From an uncultured Psychroserpens sp. (GTDB taxonomy: Bacteria; Bacteroidota; Bacteroidia; Flavobacteriales; Flavobacteriaceae), in the NCBI RefSeq assembly GCF_947492715.1, contig NZ_CANLNS010000001.1, positions 1,116,001 to 1,180,000 on the forward strand: 64,000 nucleotides of DNA. The letters run 5' to 3'. The notes under the pieces were generated by a model. That model saw only the letters and a program-made list of their open reading frames with translations. It searched no databases and was not told the DNA's origin. Positions 17,389-24,117 of the stretch are shown one piece after another. The first letter of the stretch is position 1, and each line of letters starts with the position of its first letter. The translations under genes and the position numbers were made by a program.

Positions 17389-17422
17389 GTAATTATGCCA
17401 TAAAAGGAAAGACAATCAGATG

Positions 17423-17443
17423 ACACGGATTTGTAATCCGTGT
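17423..17443. repeat. REP-like palindrome, copy 2
   Basis: Perfect arms ACACGGATT (17423-17431) and AATCCGTGT (17435-17443) around TGT. It shares the CGGATTTGTAATCCG core with copy 1 and has the same placement relative to the following terminator. Confidence 0.7.
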
Positions 17444-17459
17444 TATGTTAAAAAAGATT

Positions 17460-17489
17460 AAGCACACATTTTAAATGTGTGCTTTTTTT
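17460..17489 (+). terminator. Intrinsic terminator after the Imm35-like gene
   Basis: Arms AAGCACACATT (17460-17470) and AATGTGTGCTT (17474-17484) are followed by T residues. The stem is nearly identical to the one at 16961-16990, so REP plus terminator forms a repeated 3' module. Confidence 0.85.
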
Positions 17490-17544
17490 AAAGCCAAATT
17501 GTCTTAATTTTAGAACGTGTTTATAATTTAAGCCTCAACAATTC

Positions 17545-18657
17545 ATGACAGACGATTTTTTAGAGCAATACTACCAACAATCGCTTAACCAACCCGTACC
17601 TTACCGCAAAGGCAAACTTTGGGGCTACGCTAATATTTGGGGCGATATACTTATCGACCCACAATATGATAAGGTAGATTTTTTTTATCAAACAGAGCTT
17701 TCAGATCTAGACAGTTATCGCGCTCTAGTTAAAAAGAACGGACATTTTTATGTCATTAATAAAGACAATATCAAATGCTCTAATCAGTACAAAAATGCTG
17801 AGGTTGTAGATCCTTATGATACCGAATTTGTCTTTTTCGAAGTGACCTCTAATAGCAATACAATTGGTGTGTTTTTTAAAGACCAACTTATTTTAGAGCC
17901 TATCTATGACGAAGTGGAAGCCGATAACCAATACATAAAAGTAAAACGAGACGATAAATATGGGCTGGTAGATTATAACGGAGACTTCATTATCCCTCTC
18001 GAGTATGACGCTATTGAAGCTGCAACAGACGAAGAAGAATTAAGACTATTAACCCATTGGGACATAACGCTTAATGGGGAGACTTCTCGTGAATCTATCG
18101 TAAACAATACAGGAATAGGCATCACAGGCGAAGACATTTTTGACGATGACTTTTTTAGCACTATGGTTACTTCAATTACAAAAGAAAGCAATATTTTAAA
18201 TCGTATTTCTAATGGTGATAAACACGGTGTACTCCTGATAAAATCCAATAAAACCATCAAGCCCGAATACGATGCTATAGAGGTCGCTTATAGAATGTTA
18301 TACGAAGAACCAACTCAGGTTAAAGATTATAACGCCATGGGACAAAAGGTGTTGTTTATTGTTGAAAAAGAAGGTAAATTCGGACTTATAGATGAAGATT
18401 CAAACGTTATTTTACCTACGGAAATGGATAGCATAAATAACAATGGCTATGATGTTTTTAAATTAGAGAGAAACCAGCAAAAAGGCATGTACAACCATGC
18501 TAAAAAAGCGCTTTTTTTTACGGATTATGACGAGATATCTTTTCCAGAATTTATTGACCTAAACGCCAAAGAAGATTATAGAATATATAAGATTAAAATG
18601 GAAAACGGAGACTTTGATTATATTGGAGAAAACGGTATCAAATATTACGAGAATTAA
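17545..18657 (+). CDS. WG-repeat protein
   Basis: A 370-residue soluble protein built of WG (KWG-leptospira-type) repeats. Examples are KGKLWGYANIWGDILIDPQY, DKYGLVDYNGDFIIPLEYD, GDKHGVLLIKSNKTIKPEYD and GKFGLIDEDSNVILPTEMD. Each has the Y/F-G--(D/N)--G--I-P-YD pattern. Such repeats form beta structures that bind proteins. WG-repeat proteins commonly sit in toxin-immunity neighbourhoods, so an immunity or accessory role is plausible here, but no activity can be read from the sequence. No signal peptide. Confidence 0.75.
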   Translation: MTDDFLEQYYQQSLNQPVPYRKGKLWGYANIWGDILIDPQYDKVDFFYQTELSDLDSYRALVKKNGHFYVINKDNIKCSNQYKNAEVVDPYDTEFVFFEVTSNSNTIGVFFKDQLILEPIYDEVEADNQYIKVKRDDKYGLVDYNGDFIIPLEYDAIEAATDEEELRLLTHWDITLNGETSRESIVNNTGIGITGEDIFDDDFFSTMVTSITKESNILNRISNGDKHGVLLIKSNKTIKPEYDAIEVAYRMLYEEPTQVKDYNAMGQKVLFIVEKEGKFGLIDEDSNVILPTEMDSINNNGYDVFKLERNQQKGMYNHAKKALFFTDYDEISFPEFIDLNAKEDYRIYKIKMENGDFDYIGENGIKYYEN

Positions 18658-18700
18658 TAAAACTAATTAAATAGAACTCTTACGTATCACTATTAAAAAT

Positions 18701-19081
18701 ATGACCTATACATATACAAACAATTTTGGCGAAGAAGCAAAATTTAGTGATTTAAACCATTTGCAAGATGTTTTAAATAAACCCTATCACAGTTGGGAAG
18801 AAGGTTCAGGGGATTCGGCAATCCATATTGACGATCAGCAGCGTTTGATATTTTTTAAAATTAAAGAAGGTATATTTATTATGCAGCACCCAGACTATCT
18901 CTCACCTACGATTAATAATGATCCTATTAGTATGCATAAACATTATGTTGGAGGGCAAGAAATGAGTATCTCTAGCGCAAATCTATGTCACAAAACCATA
19001 GCCTATCAAATACTAAAAGACTTTATCGAAACAGGACAGCTGTGTGATGACTACGAATGGGCAGAAATAACCACAGAATAA
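18701..19081 (+). CDS. Hypothetical protein, possible Imm1-like immunity protein
   Basis: A 126-residue acidic soluble protein. An N-terminal strand and helix (FSDLNHLQDVLNKPY) is followed by strands (SAIHIDDQQRLIFFKIKEGIFIMQHP) and a C-terminal helix ending in IETGQLCDDYEWAEI. The last part resembles the 'FLETG--P--VEW' end of Imm1-type proteins, but the match is weak. It starts 43 bases after the WG-repeat gene, probably in one operon with it. Immunity function is inferred from context and build only. Confidence 0.4.
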   Translation: MTYTYTNNFGEEAKFSDLNHLQDVLNKPYHSWEEGSGDSAIHIDDQQRLIFFKIKEGIFIMQHPDYLSPTINNDPISMHKHYVGGQEMSISSANLCHKTIAYQILKDFIETGQLCDDYEWAEITTE

Positions 19082-19106
19082 TAATTTAATCCGCAAAATA
19101 AAAAAA

Positions 19107-19610
19107 ATGTATCTCGCCTTAGACGTTCACTATAAAGATAACTACGCCAAAAGTGTAGGTGTCACCTTTTTAACCAAAGATGATGAGACACCTCAAGAAA
19201 CACTTATTAGCACTTTAGAAGACATAGCGCCTTATCAACCAGGCGAATTCTATAAACGCGAATTACCTTGTCTGCTAGAGGTAATTTCGAAAGTAAATCG
19301 TAACGACTTACAGGCTATTTTGGTTGATGGTCATGTGTATGTCGATAATGATGGTCAGTTTGGTTTAGGTGGATATTTATATGAGGCATTACACAACCAG
19401 GTTCCAATTATTGGTGTGGCTAAACGTGCCTTTCATGCCAATAAAAATACCATTATAGAGGTGCTAAGAGGCACAAGCAACAATCCACTGCACATTTCAG
19501 CCATTGGTATAGATGTCGCCGAAGCTGCACAATTTATAAAAGAGATGCATGGTAATCATAGGCATCCAACACTTCTCAAAATATTAGACGGCATTACTAA
19601 AACCGCATAA
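19107..19610 (+). CDS. Endonuclease V family protein
   Basis: 167 residues. The sequence shows the family elements: MYLALDVHYKDNYAKSVGV, GEFYKRELPCLLEVI, ILVDGHVYVDNDGQFGLGGYLYEAL, IPIIGVAKR-like VPIIGVAKRAF, HISAIGIDVAEAAQFI and HRHPTLLKILD. Endonuclease V cuts DNA (or RNA) one base past a deoxyinosine. The protein is shorter than E. coli Nfi (about 220 residues), as is normal for this Bacteroidota branch. It starts 25 bases after the preceding immunity-like gene and ends just before the second regulated promoter. Whether it belongs to the accessory system or is a captured housekeeping gene is unclear. Confidence 0.78.
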   Translation: MYLALDVHYKDNYAKSVGVTFLTKDDETPQETLISTLEDIAPYQPGEFYKRELPCLLEVISKVNRNDLQAILVDGHVYVDNDGQFGLGGYLYEALHNQVPIIGVAKRAFHANKNTIIEVLRGTSNNPLHISAIGIDVAEAAQFIKEMHGNHRHPTLLKILDGITKTA

Positions 19611-19616
19611 AACAAA

Positions 19617-19667
19617 TTACAAAATTTAATACATAATCTTTGTGAAATGTTTGCATACATTCTGTAA
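19617..19667. promoter_or_regulatory. Predicted operator half-sites before the lysis cassette
   Basis: TTACAAA at 19617-19623, TTTGTGA at 19639-19645 and TCTGTAA at 19661-19667. The second lies 11 bases before the -33 element, exactly as at P1. The third lies between -33 and -7, as at P1 within one base. The first is one helical turn further out than at P1. The shared arrangement suggests control by the same regulator. Confidence 0.5.
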
Positions 19668-19681
19668 TATGATTATATTTG
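19650..19681 (+). promoter_or_regulatory. Promoter of the lysis cassette (P2)
   Basis: TTTG at 19650-19653 and TATATTTG at 19674-19681, separated by 20 bp. The elements and spacing are identical to P1. Transcription would start near 19688, leaving a leader of about 220 bases before the amidase gene. Confidence 0.7.
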
Positions 19682-19909
19682 TATTCGCTTTTCTAACAAG
19701 GTTTAACCTTAGTTAATAACAATTCGTGTTAAGTGGAAACTCGTAAAATCTAGATATATCCTATTCTGGTTAAGAAAAACATCAACAAAAGATATCTTAG
19801 ATATAGAGTTTGGTCTACTTAAAATCAACTTAAACATATGTGTGAATATCAACACGATGTTTCTTGAGGTGAATACATTTTTATTCACTTAAATTAAATA
19901 CCATTTTAA
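19682..19909 (+). promoter_or_regulatory. Long 5' leader of the lysis cassette
   Basis: No gene is seen here. At its start lies TTCGCTTTTCTAACA (19684-19698), the exact reverse complement of a 15-mer in the P1 leader. It is followed by a small hairpin, AAGGTT-TAACCTT. Near the gene start a hairpin with arms GTGAATA (19869-19875) and TATTCAC (19882-19888) ends about 20 bases before the ATG and could affect ribosome access. Confidence 0.4.
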
Positions 19910-20341
19910 ATGATGAATATGATCACTAAAGCGCTATCTGAGTATGGCGTTAAGGAAACTGTTGGCTCCAAAGACAACCTTAGAATTTTAAAATACTTTA
20001 ATGAAATTGGTTTTGATGGCTCAAAACTTAAAGACGAAACAGCATGGTGTAGTGCGTTTACTAATTGGGTGGCTAAAACCTCTGGATATGAATATTCAGG
20101 GAAACTAACCGCAAGAAGTTGGTTGCGCATAGGCACATCAACAGCAACGCCAAACGTAGGTGATATTGTCGTGTTTTGGCGCGAATCACCTAAGAGTTGG
20201 AAAGGTCATGTTGGATTTTTCATTAAAGCCACAAAAAGCTATGTGTATGTTCTTGGAGGAAACCAACGTAACATGGTATGTATCAAGGCATACCCAAAAC
20301 ATAGAGTGCTAGATTATAGACAACTAGCACCAAAAGAATAA
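19910..20341 (+). CDS. TIGR02594-type cysteine peptidase/amidase (CHAP-like endolysin)
   Basis: 143 residues with the NlpC/P60-CHAP pattern. The catalytic cysteine is in ETAWCSAFTNWVAK (Cys47), the histidine in SWKGHVGFF (His100), and TARSWLRIG and PNVGDIVVFWRE lie between them. These motifs are diagnostic of the TIGR02594 family, found in Bacteroidota phages and prophages and thought to cut peptidoglycan. There is no signal peptide, so reaching the wall would need the holin encoded 17 bases downstream. The start could be any of the ATGs at 19910, 19913 or 19919. Confidence 0.8.
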   Translation: MMNMITKALSEYGVKETVGSKDNLRILKYFNEIGFDGSKLKDETAWCSAFTNWVAKTSGYEYSGKLTARSWLRIGTSTATPNVGDIVVFWRESPKSWKGHVGFFIKATKSYVYVLGGNQRNMVCIKAYPKHRVLDYRQLAPKE

Positions 20342-20358
20342 CCTATAAAACAATAGAT

Positions 20359-20790
20359 ATGGAAAAAGTAATCAAATTTTTGTTTTGGTTGCTAGCACTC
20401 CTATCTCCTGTTACTGCAGTTATGGTAACAATGGTGTTTTTAATCATTGTCGATTTTATTACAGGCGCGTACGCCTCATTAAAAAATCAAATACCTATTC
20501 GTAGTTCTAGAATTGGGCACACCATTTCTAAATTCTTTATCTACAACCTCGTCATTTTAGCAGCGTTCTTTTTAGAAAAGCACATTGTTAATGAGGTGCC
20601 GTTTTTAAAGATTATTGCTGGATTTATCGCTATTACAGAGATCAAATCCATCTTAGAGAACTACAATACTATTTATGGTGTTAACCCTTTTAAAGCCTTA
20701 GTTAATGTAATCAAATTAACACTGCTTAAGGAAACCATAGAAACGCTTACAGAAGATGATGAATCGAAATCAAAACCCGATTCTGAGTAA
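20359..20790 (+). CDS. Phage holin family protein (holin 4-like)
   Basis: 143 residues with three or four membrane helices: FLFWLLALLSPVTAVMVTM, VFLIIVDFITGAYASL, FFIYNLVILAAFFLE and VPFLKIIAGFIAITEI. The holin-type D-(I)TG-YASLKN motif is followed by SSRIGHTISK. The C-terminal tail is charged (TEDDESKSKPDSE), as in class II holins. It should form membrane lesions that let the amidase through. It sits between the amidase and the spanin-like gene. Confidence 0.78.
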   Translation: MEKVIKFLFWLLALLSPVTAVMVTMVFLIIVDFITGAYASLKNQIPIRSSRIGHTISKFFIYNLVILAAFFLEKHIVNEVPFLKIIAGFIAITEIKSILENYNTIYGVNPFKALVNVIKLTLLKETIETLTEDDESKSKPDSE

Positions 20791-20881
20791 AGTAACAAAA
20801 CATTAAGCCTATGATGTCTCTAAGTGAGTTTTAGGAAGCAAAACCGCTTAGAGACAGAGGCTTTCATTAAAACAGCAAATT

Positions 20882-21490
20882 ATGAAAACACCACATATAT
20901 CAACAGAAAAAACACTGCTATTAACGATTTTAGCGATTGTCATTTTTAATATGCTGCTTAGACAATGCAGTAAAGGCAATTCTAAAACCGAAGATAGCCC
21001 CCAAATAACTATTGTTAGAGATACTGTTTGGCAAACTAAAATAGACACCTTTAAAGTGCAAACCATAAAATATCAAACCGTTTATGTAGATCGAGATTAT
21101 ATTAAAACGGTATATAAAACCAGGCCGCAAACTAAAGATTCGTCTGCCTTTGTAAAAGCCAGAGCTTATAAAGATACGCTTAGTAATGATGACATCGATA
21201 TTTTTAGTTACAACTTAGTAGACGGACAACTATTAGATAGTGAGATAGCATACAAACTGAAAGTGCCGAGAGAAATCACAGTGACTAAAACCATTGAATA
21301 TCCAAAAACCTATAGAAGTGGTCTGTATCTCTTTTCTGAAATAGGAGGCAACCAAAACCGCTTTGATAATATCAGTTTGGGTTTACAATACAACCGAAAA
21401 GGAAAATGGTTTGTGAGTTATAGAGCAAACCTTAATCAATTACAAGAGCCTACACATAACATTGGTATTGGTGTAAGGCTATTTAAATAA
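20882..21490 (+). CDS. Membrane-anchored periplasmic protein, possible spanin-like component
   Basis: 202 residues. A short cytoplasmic N-terminus and one membrane helix (TLLLTILAIVIFNMLL, about 13-28) are followed by a periplasmic region with repeated strands (TVWQTKIDTFKVQTIKYQTV). The C-terminal 55 residues (GLYLFSEIGGN, ISLGLQYNRKGKWFVSYRAN, HNIGIGVRLFK) look like the last strands of an outer-membrane barrel. An inner-membrane anchor with an outer-membrane-like end would suit a spanin, the third step of phage lysis of Gram-negative cells. I do not recognise a named family, and the spanin role is inference from layout and position. Confidence 0.5.
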   Translation: MKTPHISTEKTLLLTILAIVIFNMLLRQCSKGNSKTEDSPQITIVRDTVWQTKIDTFKVQTIKYQTVYVDRDYIKTVYKTRPQTKDSSAFVKARAYKDTLSNDDIDIFSYNLVDGQLLDSEIAYKLKVPREITVTKTIEYPKTYRSGLYLFSEIGGNQNRFDNISLGLQYNRKGKWFVSYRANLNQLQEPTHNIGIGVRLFK

Positions 21491-21517
21491 TAGAGACCAA
21501 TGTCAAAAAGAAAATAG

Positions 21518-22156
21518 ATGTCTCTTACCGAAATACTAAAAGCCCATGCAGATCAATCTGCTTTAAAATATCCTGAAGCCGTAAAGCTCATTATGCGTGA
21601 TGCGATTGATCAATTATCGGCCTCAGAACTCACGCATAAAGCGTTAAAAACAGGAGATACGTTTCCGGAGTTTACATTATCTAATGCCAAAGGAATTGAG
21701 GTATCTTCAAGCAGTTTATTAGAACAAGGACCTTTGATTGTAGCATTTTATAGAGGAGGATGGTGTCCTTACTGTAATATCGAATTAAGAGCCTTACAGG
21801 ATGCCTTGCCAGAGTTTAAAAGTAGAGGTGCTCAATTGGTAGCCATAAGCCCTGAAAGTCCTGATAATTCCTTATCTACGACCGAAAAAAACAACTTAGA
21901 CTTTGAAGTGTTAACAGACACAAACAATGCCTTAGCAAAATCTTTAAATTTAGCCTATCAATTACCAGAAGATTTAGTAGCGCTATATGCTAATAGGTTT
22001 AAAATAGATTTAAATAAAAGTCAGCAAAATGATAATAATGAGCTGCCTATTTCGGCAACTTATGTTATAGATACTTCAGGAAAGATTAGGTATCATTTCA
22101 TTGAAGAAGATTATAAATTACGAGCAGACCCTAAAGCAATTTTGAATGCATTATAA
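21518..22156 (+). CDS. Peroxiredoxin-like AhpC/TSA family protein
   Basis: 212 residues. The thioredoxin-fold core has FYRGGWCPYCNIELRALQ (CxxC near residues 87-90), then VAISPES, LTDTNNALAKSLN and a closing strand SATYVIDTSGKIRYHF. It is probably a thiol peroxidase acting on hydroperoxides in the cytoplasm. It lies 27 bases after the accessory locus on the same strand and might be read from the lysis transcript, but the family is a common housekeeping one. Confidence 0.82.
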   Translation: MSLTEILKAHADQSALKYPEAVKLIMRDAIDQLSASELTHKALKTGDTFPEFTLSNAKGIEVSSSSLLEQGPLIVAFYRGGWCPYCNIELRALQDALPEFKSRGAQLVAISPESPDNSLSTTEKNNLDFEVLTDTNNALAKSLNLAYQLPEDLVALYANRFKIDLNKSQQNDNNELPISATYVIDTSGKIRYHFIEEDYKLRADPKAILNAL

Positions 22157-22171
22157 ATGAAAAAGGAAATA

Positions 22172-22202
22172 AAAAAACCTCAGCTATTGCTGAGGTTTTT
22201 TT
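22172..22202. terminator. Bidirectional terminator between convergent genes
   Basis: Arms AAAAAACCTCAGC (22172-22184) and its complement (22189-22201) over a TATT loop, flanked by A and T runs on either side. It serves both the peroxiredoxin gene and the convergent M1 peptidase gene. Confidence 0.88.
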
Positions 22203-22218
22203 ATGATATAAAGTTTAT

Positions 22219-24117
22219 TTATTCAGAAACAGAGTAGGTATTATTGTCCTTATTGATATCTGCCATAAATTGATTAGGATCAATTTGTACAGCCTTTACA
22301 GGCTTTGAGGTTTCTAAACTATACGTTGGATACGCCCAAGCCCAATCGGCTTTTGTTGTTGCCGACGTTACTTTTTCTCCACGCATTTGACGCAACGGAA
22401 TGTAAAAATCTTCGGTAGAACCGTCTGTATAAGTTACAGTTAGATCAATAGGCATTGGCATGAGGCCAATACGTTCTAAGGTTACCGTATTTCCATCAAC
22501 ACTTTTAACCGCATAGTCTATGGTGTTGGTCGTTTGACCAAAATCCATTAAATACCAATCCAATTCCATGCCTGATATTTTTTCGGCAGTCCGAATGATA
22601 TCCATAGGTTTTGGGTGTTTAAACGAAAAATCGGCAAAGTACTTTTTGATGGTTTTCTTTAAATTGTCTTCACCCATTATATAGCCTAGTTGTGCTAAAA
22701 ACACTTCACCTTTACTATAAGCTGATCTCGAGTACGCCCGATTAACAGCATAGCGATCGGCATGTGTTGTAAGCGGTTGCTCTAAACCAGATTTGGCTAA
22801 ATTAATATAGCCATTATAACCACCAGTATAAGGATTGGTTCTGTTTGAATTTGTTAAAGCATGCAAAGCTTGGTCTTCAATATAGCTCGTGAAACCTTCA
22901 TCCATCCACTCATGTTTAGATTCATTACTAGCCAATATAAACTGAAACCAGCTATGTGCCATTTCGTGAGCAGTAACACCAATTAAGCCATTAATGCTGC
23001 CTTCACCAACAATAAGTGTACACATTCCATACTCCATACCACCATCGCCACCTTGGATGACAGAATATTGTTTGTATGGATATTTCCCAACATGCTCACT
23101 GTAATAGTCCATTAGTCGTGCTGAAATAGGTTGGAGCTTTTTCCAGTTGTCTAATTTTTCTTGAGGCATTGTCTTTTTATAAAAGAAATGAAGCATTGGT
23201 CCATTGGCAACTTGTAATCGATCATGAATGTATTCTGGATCTGCTGCCCAAGTAAAGTCATGAACATTAGGCGCTATAAAATGCCAAGTGAGCTTTTTTC
23301 CTTTAGTAACAACTTCCTTATCAGTATAACCATGTCCAATGTCTTCGGGGTTTTGTAAGTAACCAGTACCACCAATAGTATAATTTTTGTCAATGGTAAT
23401 TTTAACATCAAAATTTCCCCACACACCATGAAATTCCCTTGCTATATAAGCGTTAGCATGCCAACCTTCGTCGTCATATTCTGCTAATTTAGGATACCAT
23501 TGTGCCATAGAGAGGGCAACCCCTTCTTTATTATTACGTCCCGAACGGCGAATTTGAACAGGCACCTGACCATCAAAAACCATATCAAAATCAACAGTTT
23601 CGCCTGGTTGAATCGGGGTATTGAGTTTAACCTCTAAAACAGTTCCAGAAAGTTCGTGTGATAGTGTTTTTCCATTTTGTTTTAACGACTTTACTTTGAT
23701 ATAACCAATTTCATCTGGATTTAATTTCGCAATTCTACTTTCATAGATAGGATTTTCTTTTGTTCCAACATTAGTGGCCATTCTTCCATCTGGATCCTTT
23801 ATACTTTGTATACGCGCATCCATTTCACTTCCTGGTTGAAACGCGTTAAAGTACAAGTGATAAAACACTTTGTCTAAAACATCGGGTGAATTATTTGTGT
23901 ATTTTATATTTTGAGTGCCCTTAAATTGATAGGATTCTACATCCATATCAATACTCATGGTGTAATCGGCTTGTTGTTGCCAATACCCATCTTTTTTATA
24001 GGTAATTGTGTTGTTTTGTGCGATGATTTCCGAAGAAAACAATATCATACAGACACACAATATTGAACCAATTTTAAATCTCATAATACTAAAATTTAAT
24101 TTATTTAGAATTTGCAA
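22219..24117 (-). CDS. M1 family metallopeptidase (aminopeptidase N-like)
   Basis: A 632-residue exported zinc peptidase. A signal peptide (IGSILCVCMILFSSEIIAQ) precedes the N-terminal beta domain (about 45-240). The gluzincin domain has GGDGGMEYGMCTL (the exopeptidase GxMEN-like loop, here GGMEYG) and the zinc motif HEMAHSW with the third ligand Glu in HEWMDEGFTSY. It should cut amino acids from peptides in the periplasm. Its start overlaps the end of the upstream S8 protease gene by 17 bases, so the two are translated together. Confidence 0.92.
   Translation of the reverse strand: MQILNKLNFSIMRFKIGSILCVCMILFSSEIIAQNNTITYKKDGYWQQQADYTMSIDMDVESYQFKGTQNIKYTNNSPDVLDKVFYHLYFNAFQPGSEMDARIQSIKDPDGRMATNVGTKENPIYESRIAKLNPDEIGYIKVKSLKQNGKTLSHELSGTVLEVKLNTPIQPGETVDFDMVFDGQVPVQIRRSGRNNKEGVALSMAQWYPKLAEYDDEGWHANAYIAREFHGVWGNFDVKITIDKNYTIGGTGYLQNPEDIGHGYTDKEVVTKGKKLTWHFIAPNVHDFTWAADPEYIHDRLQVANGPMLHFFYKKTMPQEKLDNWKKLQPISARLMDYYSEHVGKYPYKQYSVIQGGDGGMEYGMCTLIVGEGSINGLIGVTAHEMAHSWFQFILASNESKHEWMDEGFTSYIEDQALHALTNSNRTNPYTGGYNGYINLAKSGLEQPLTTHADRYAVNRAYSRSAYSKGEVFLAQLGYIMGEDNLKKTIKKYFADFSFKHPKPMDIIRTAEKISGMELDWYLMDFGQTTNTIDYAVKSVDGNTVTLERIGLMPMPIDLTVTYTDGSTEDFYIPLRQMRGEKVTSATTKADWAWAYPTYSLETSKPVKAVQIDPNQFMADINKDNNTYSVSE

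Noticed and set aside
16926-17440. TTTGTAA cores inside the two REP palindromes as additional operators of the S24 regulator
   Set aside because: The TTTGTAA string is part of the general REP core, lies behind genes and not near promoters, and the flanking bases differ from the operator sites.
9808-21490. Prophage
   Set aside because: Only the amidase-holin-spanin-like part is phage-like. There is no integrase, terminase, portal, capsid, tail or attachment-site repeat.
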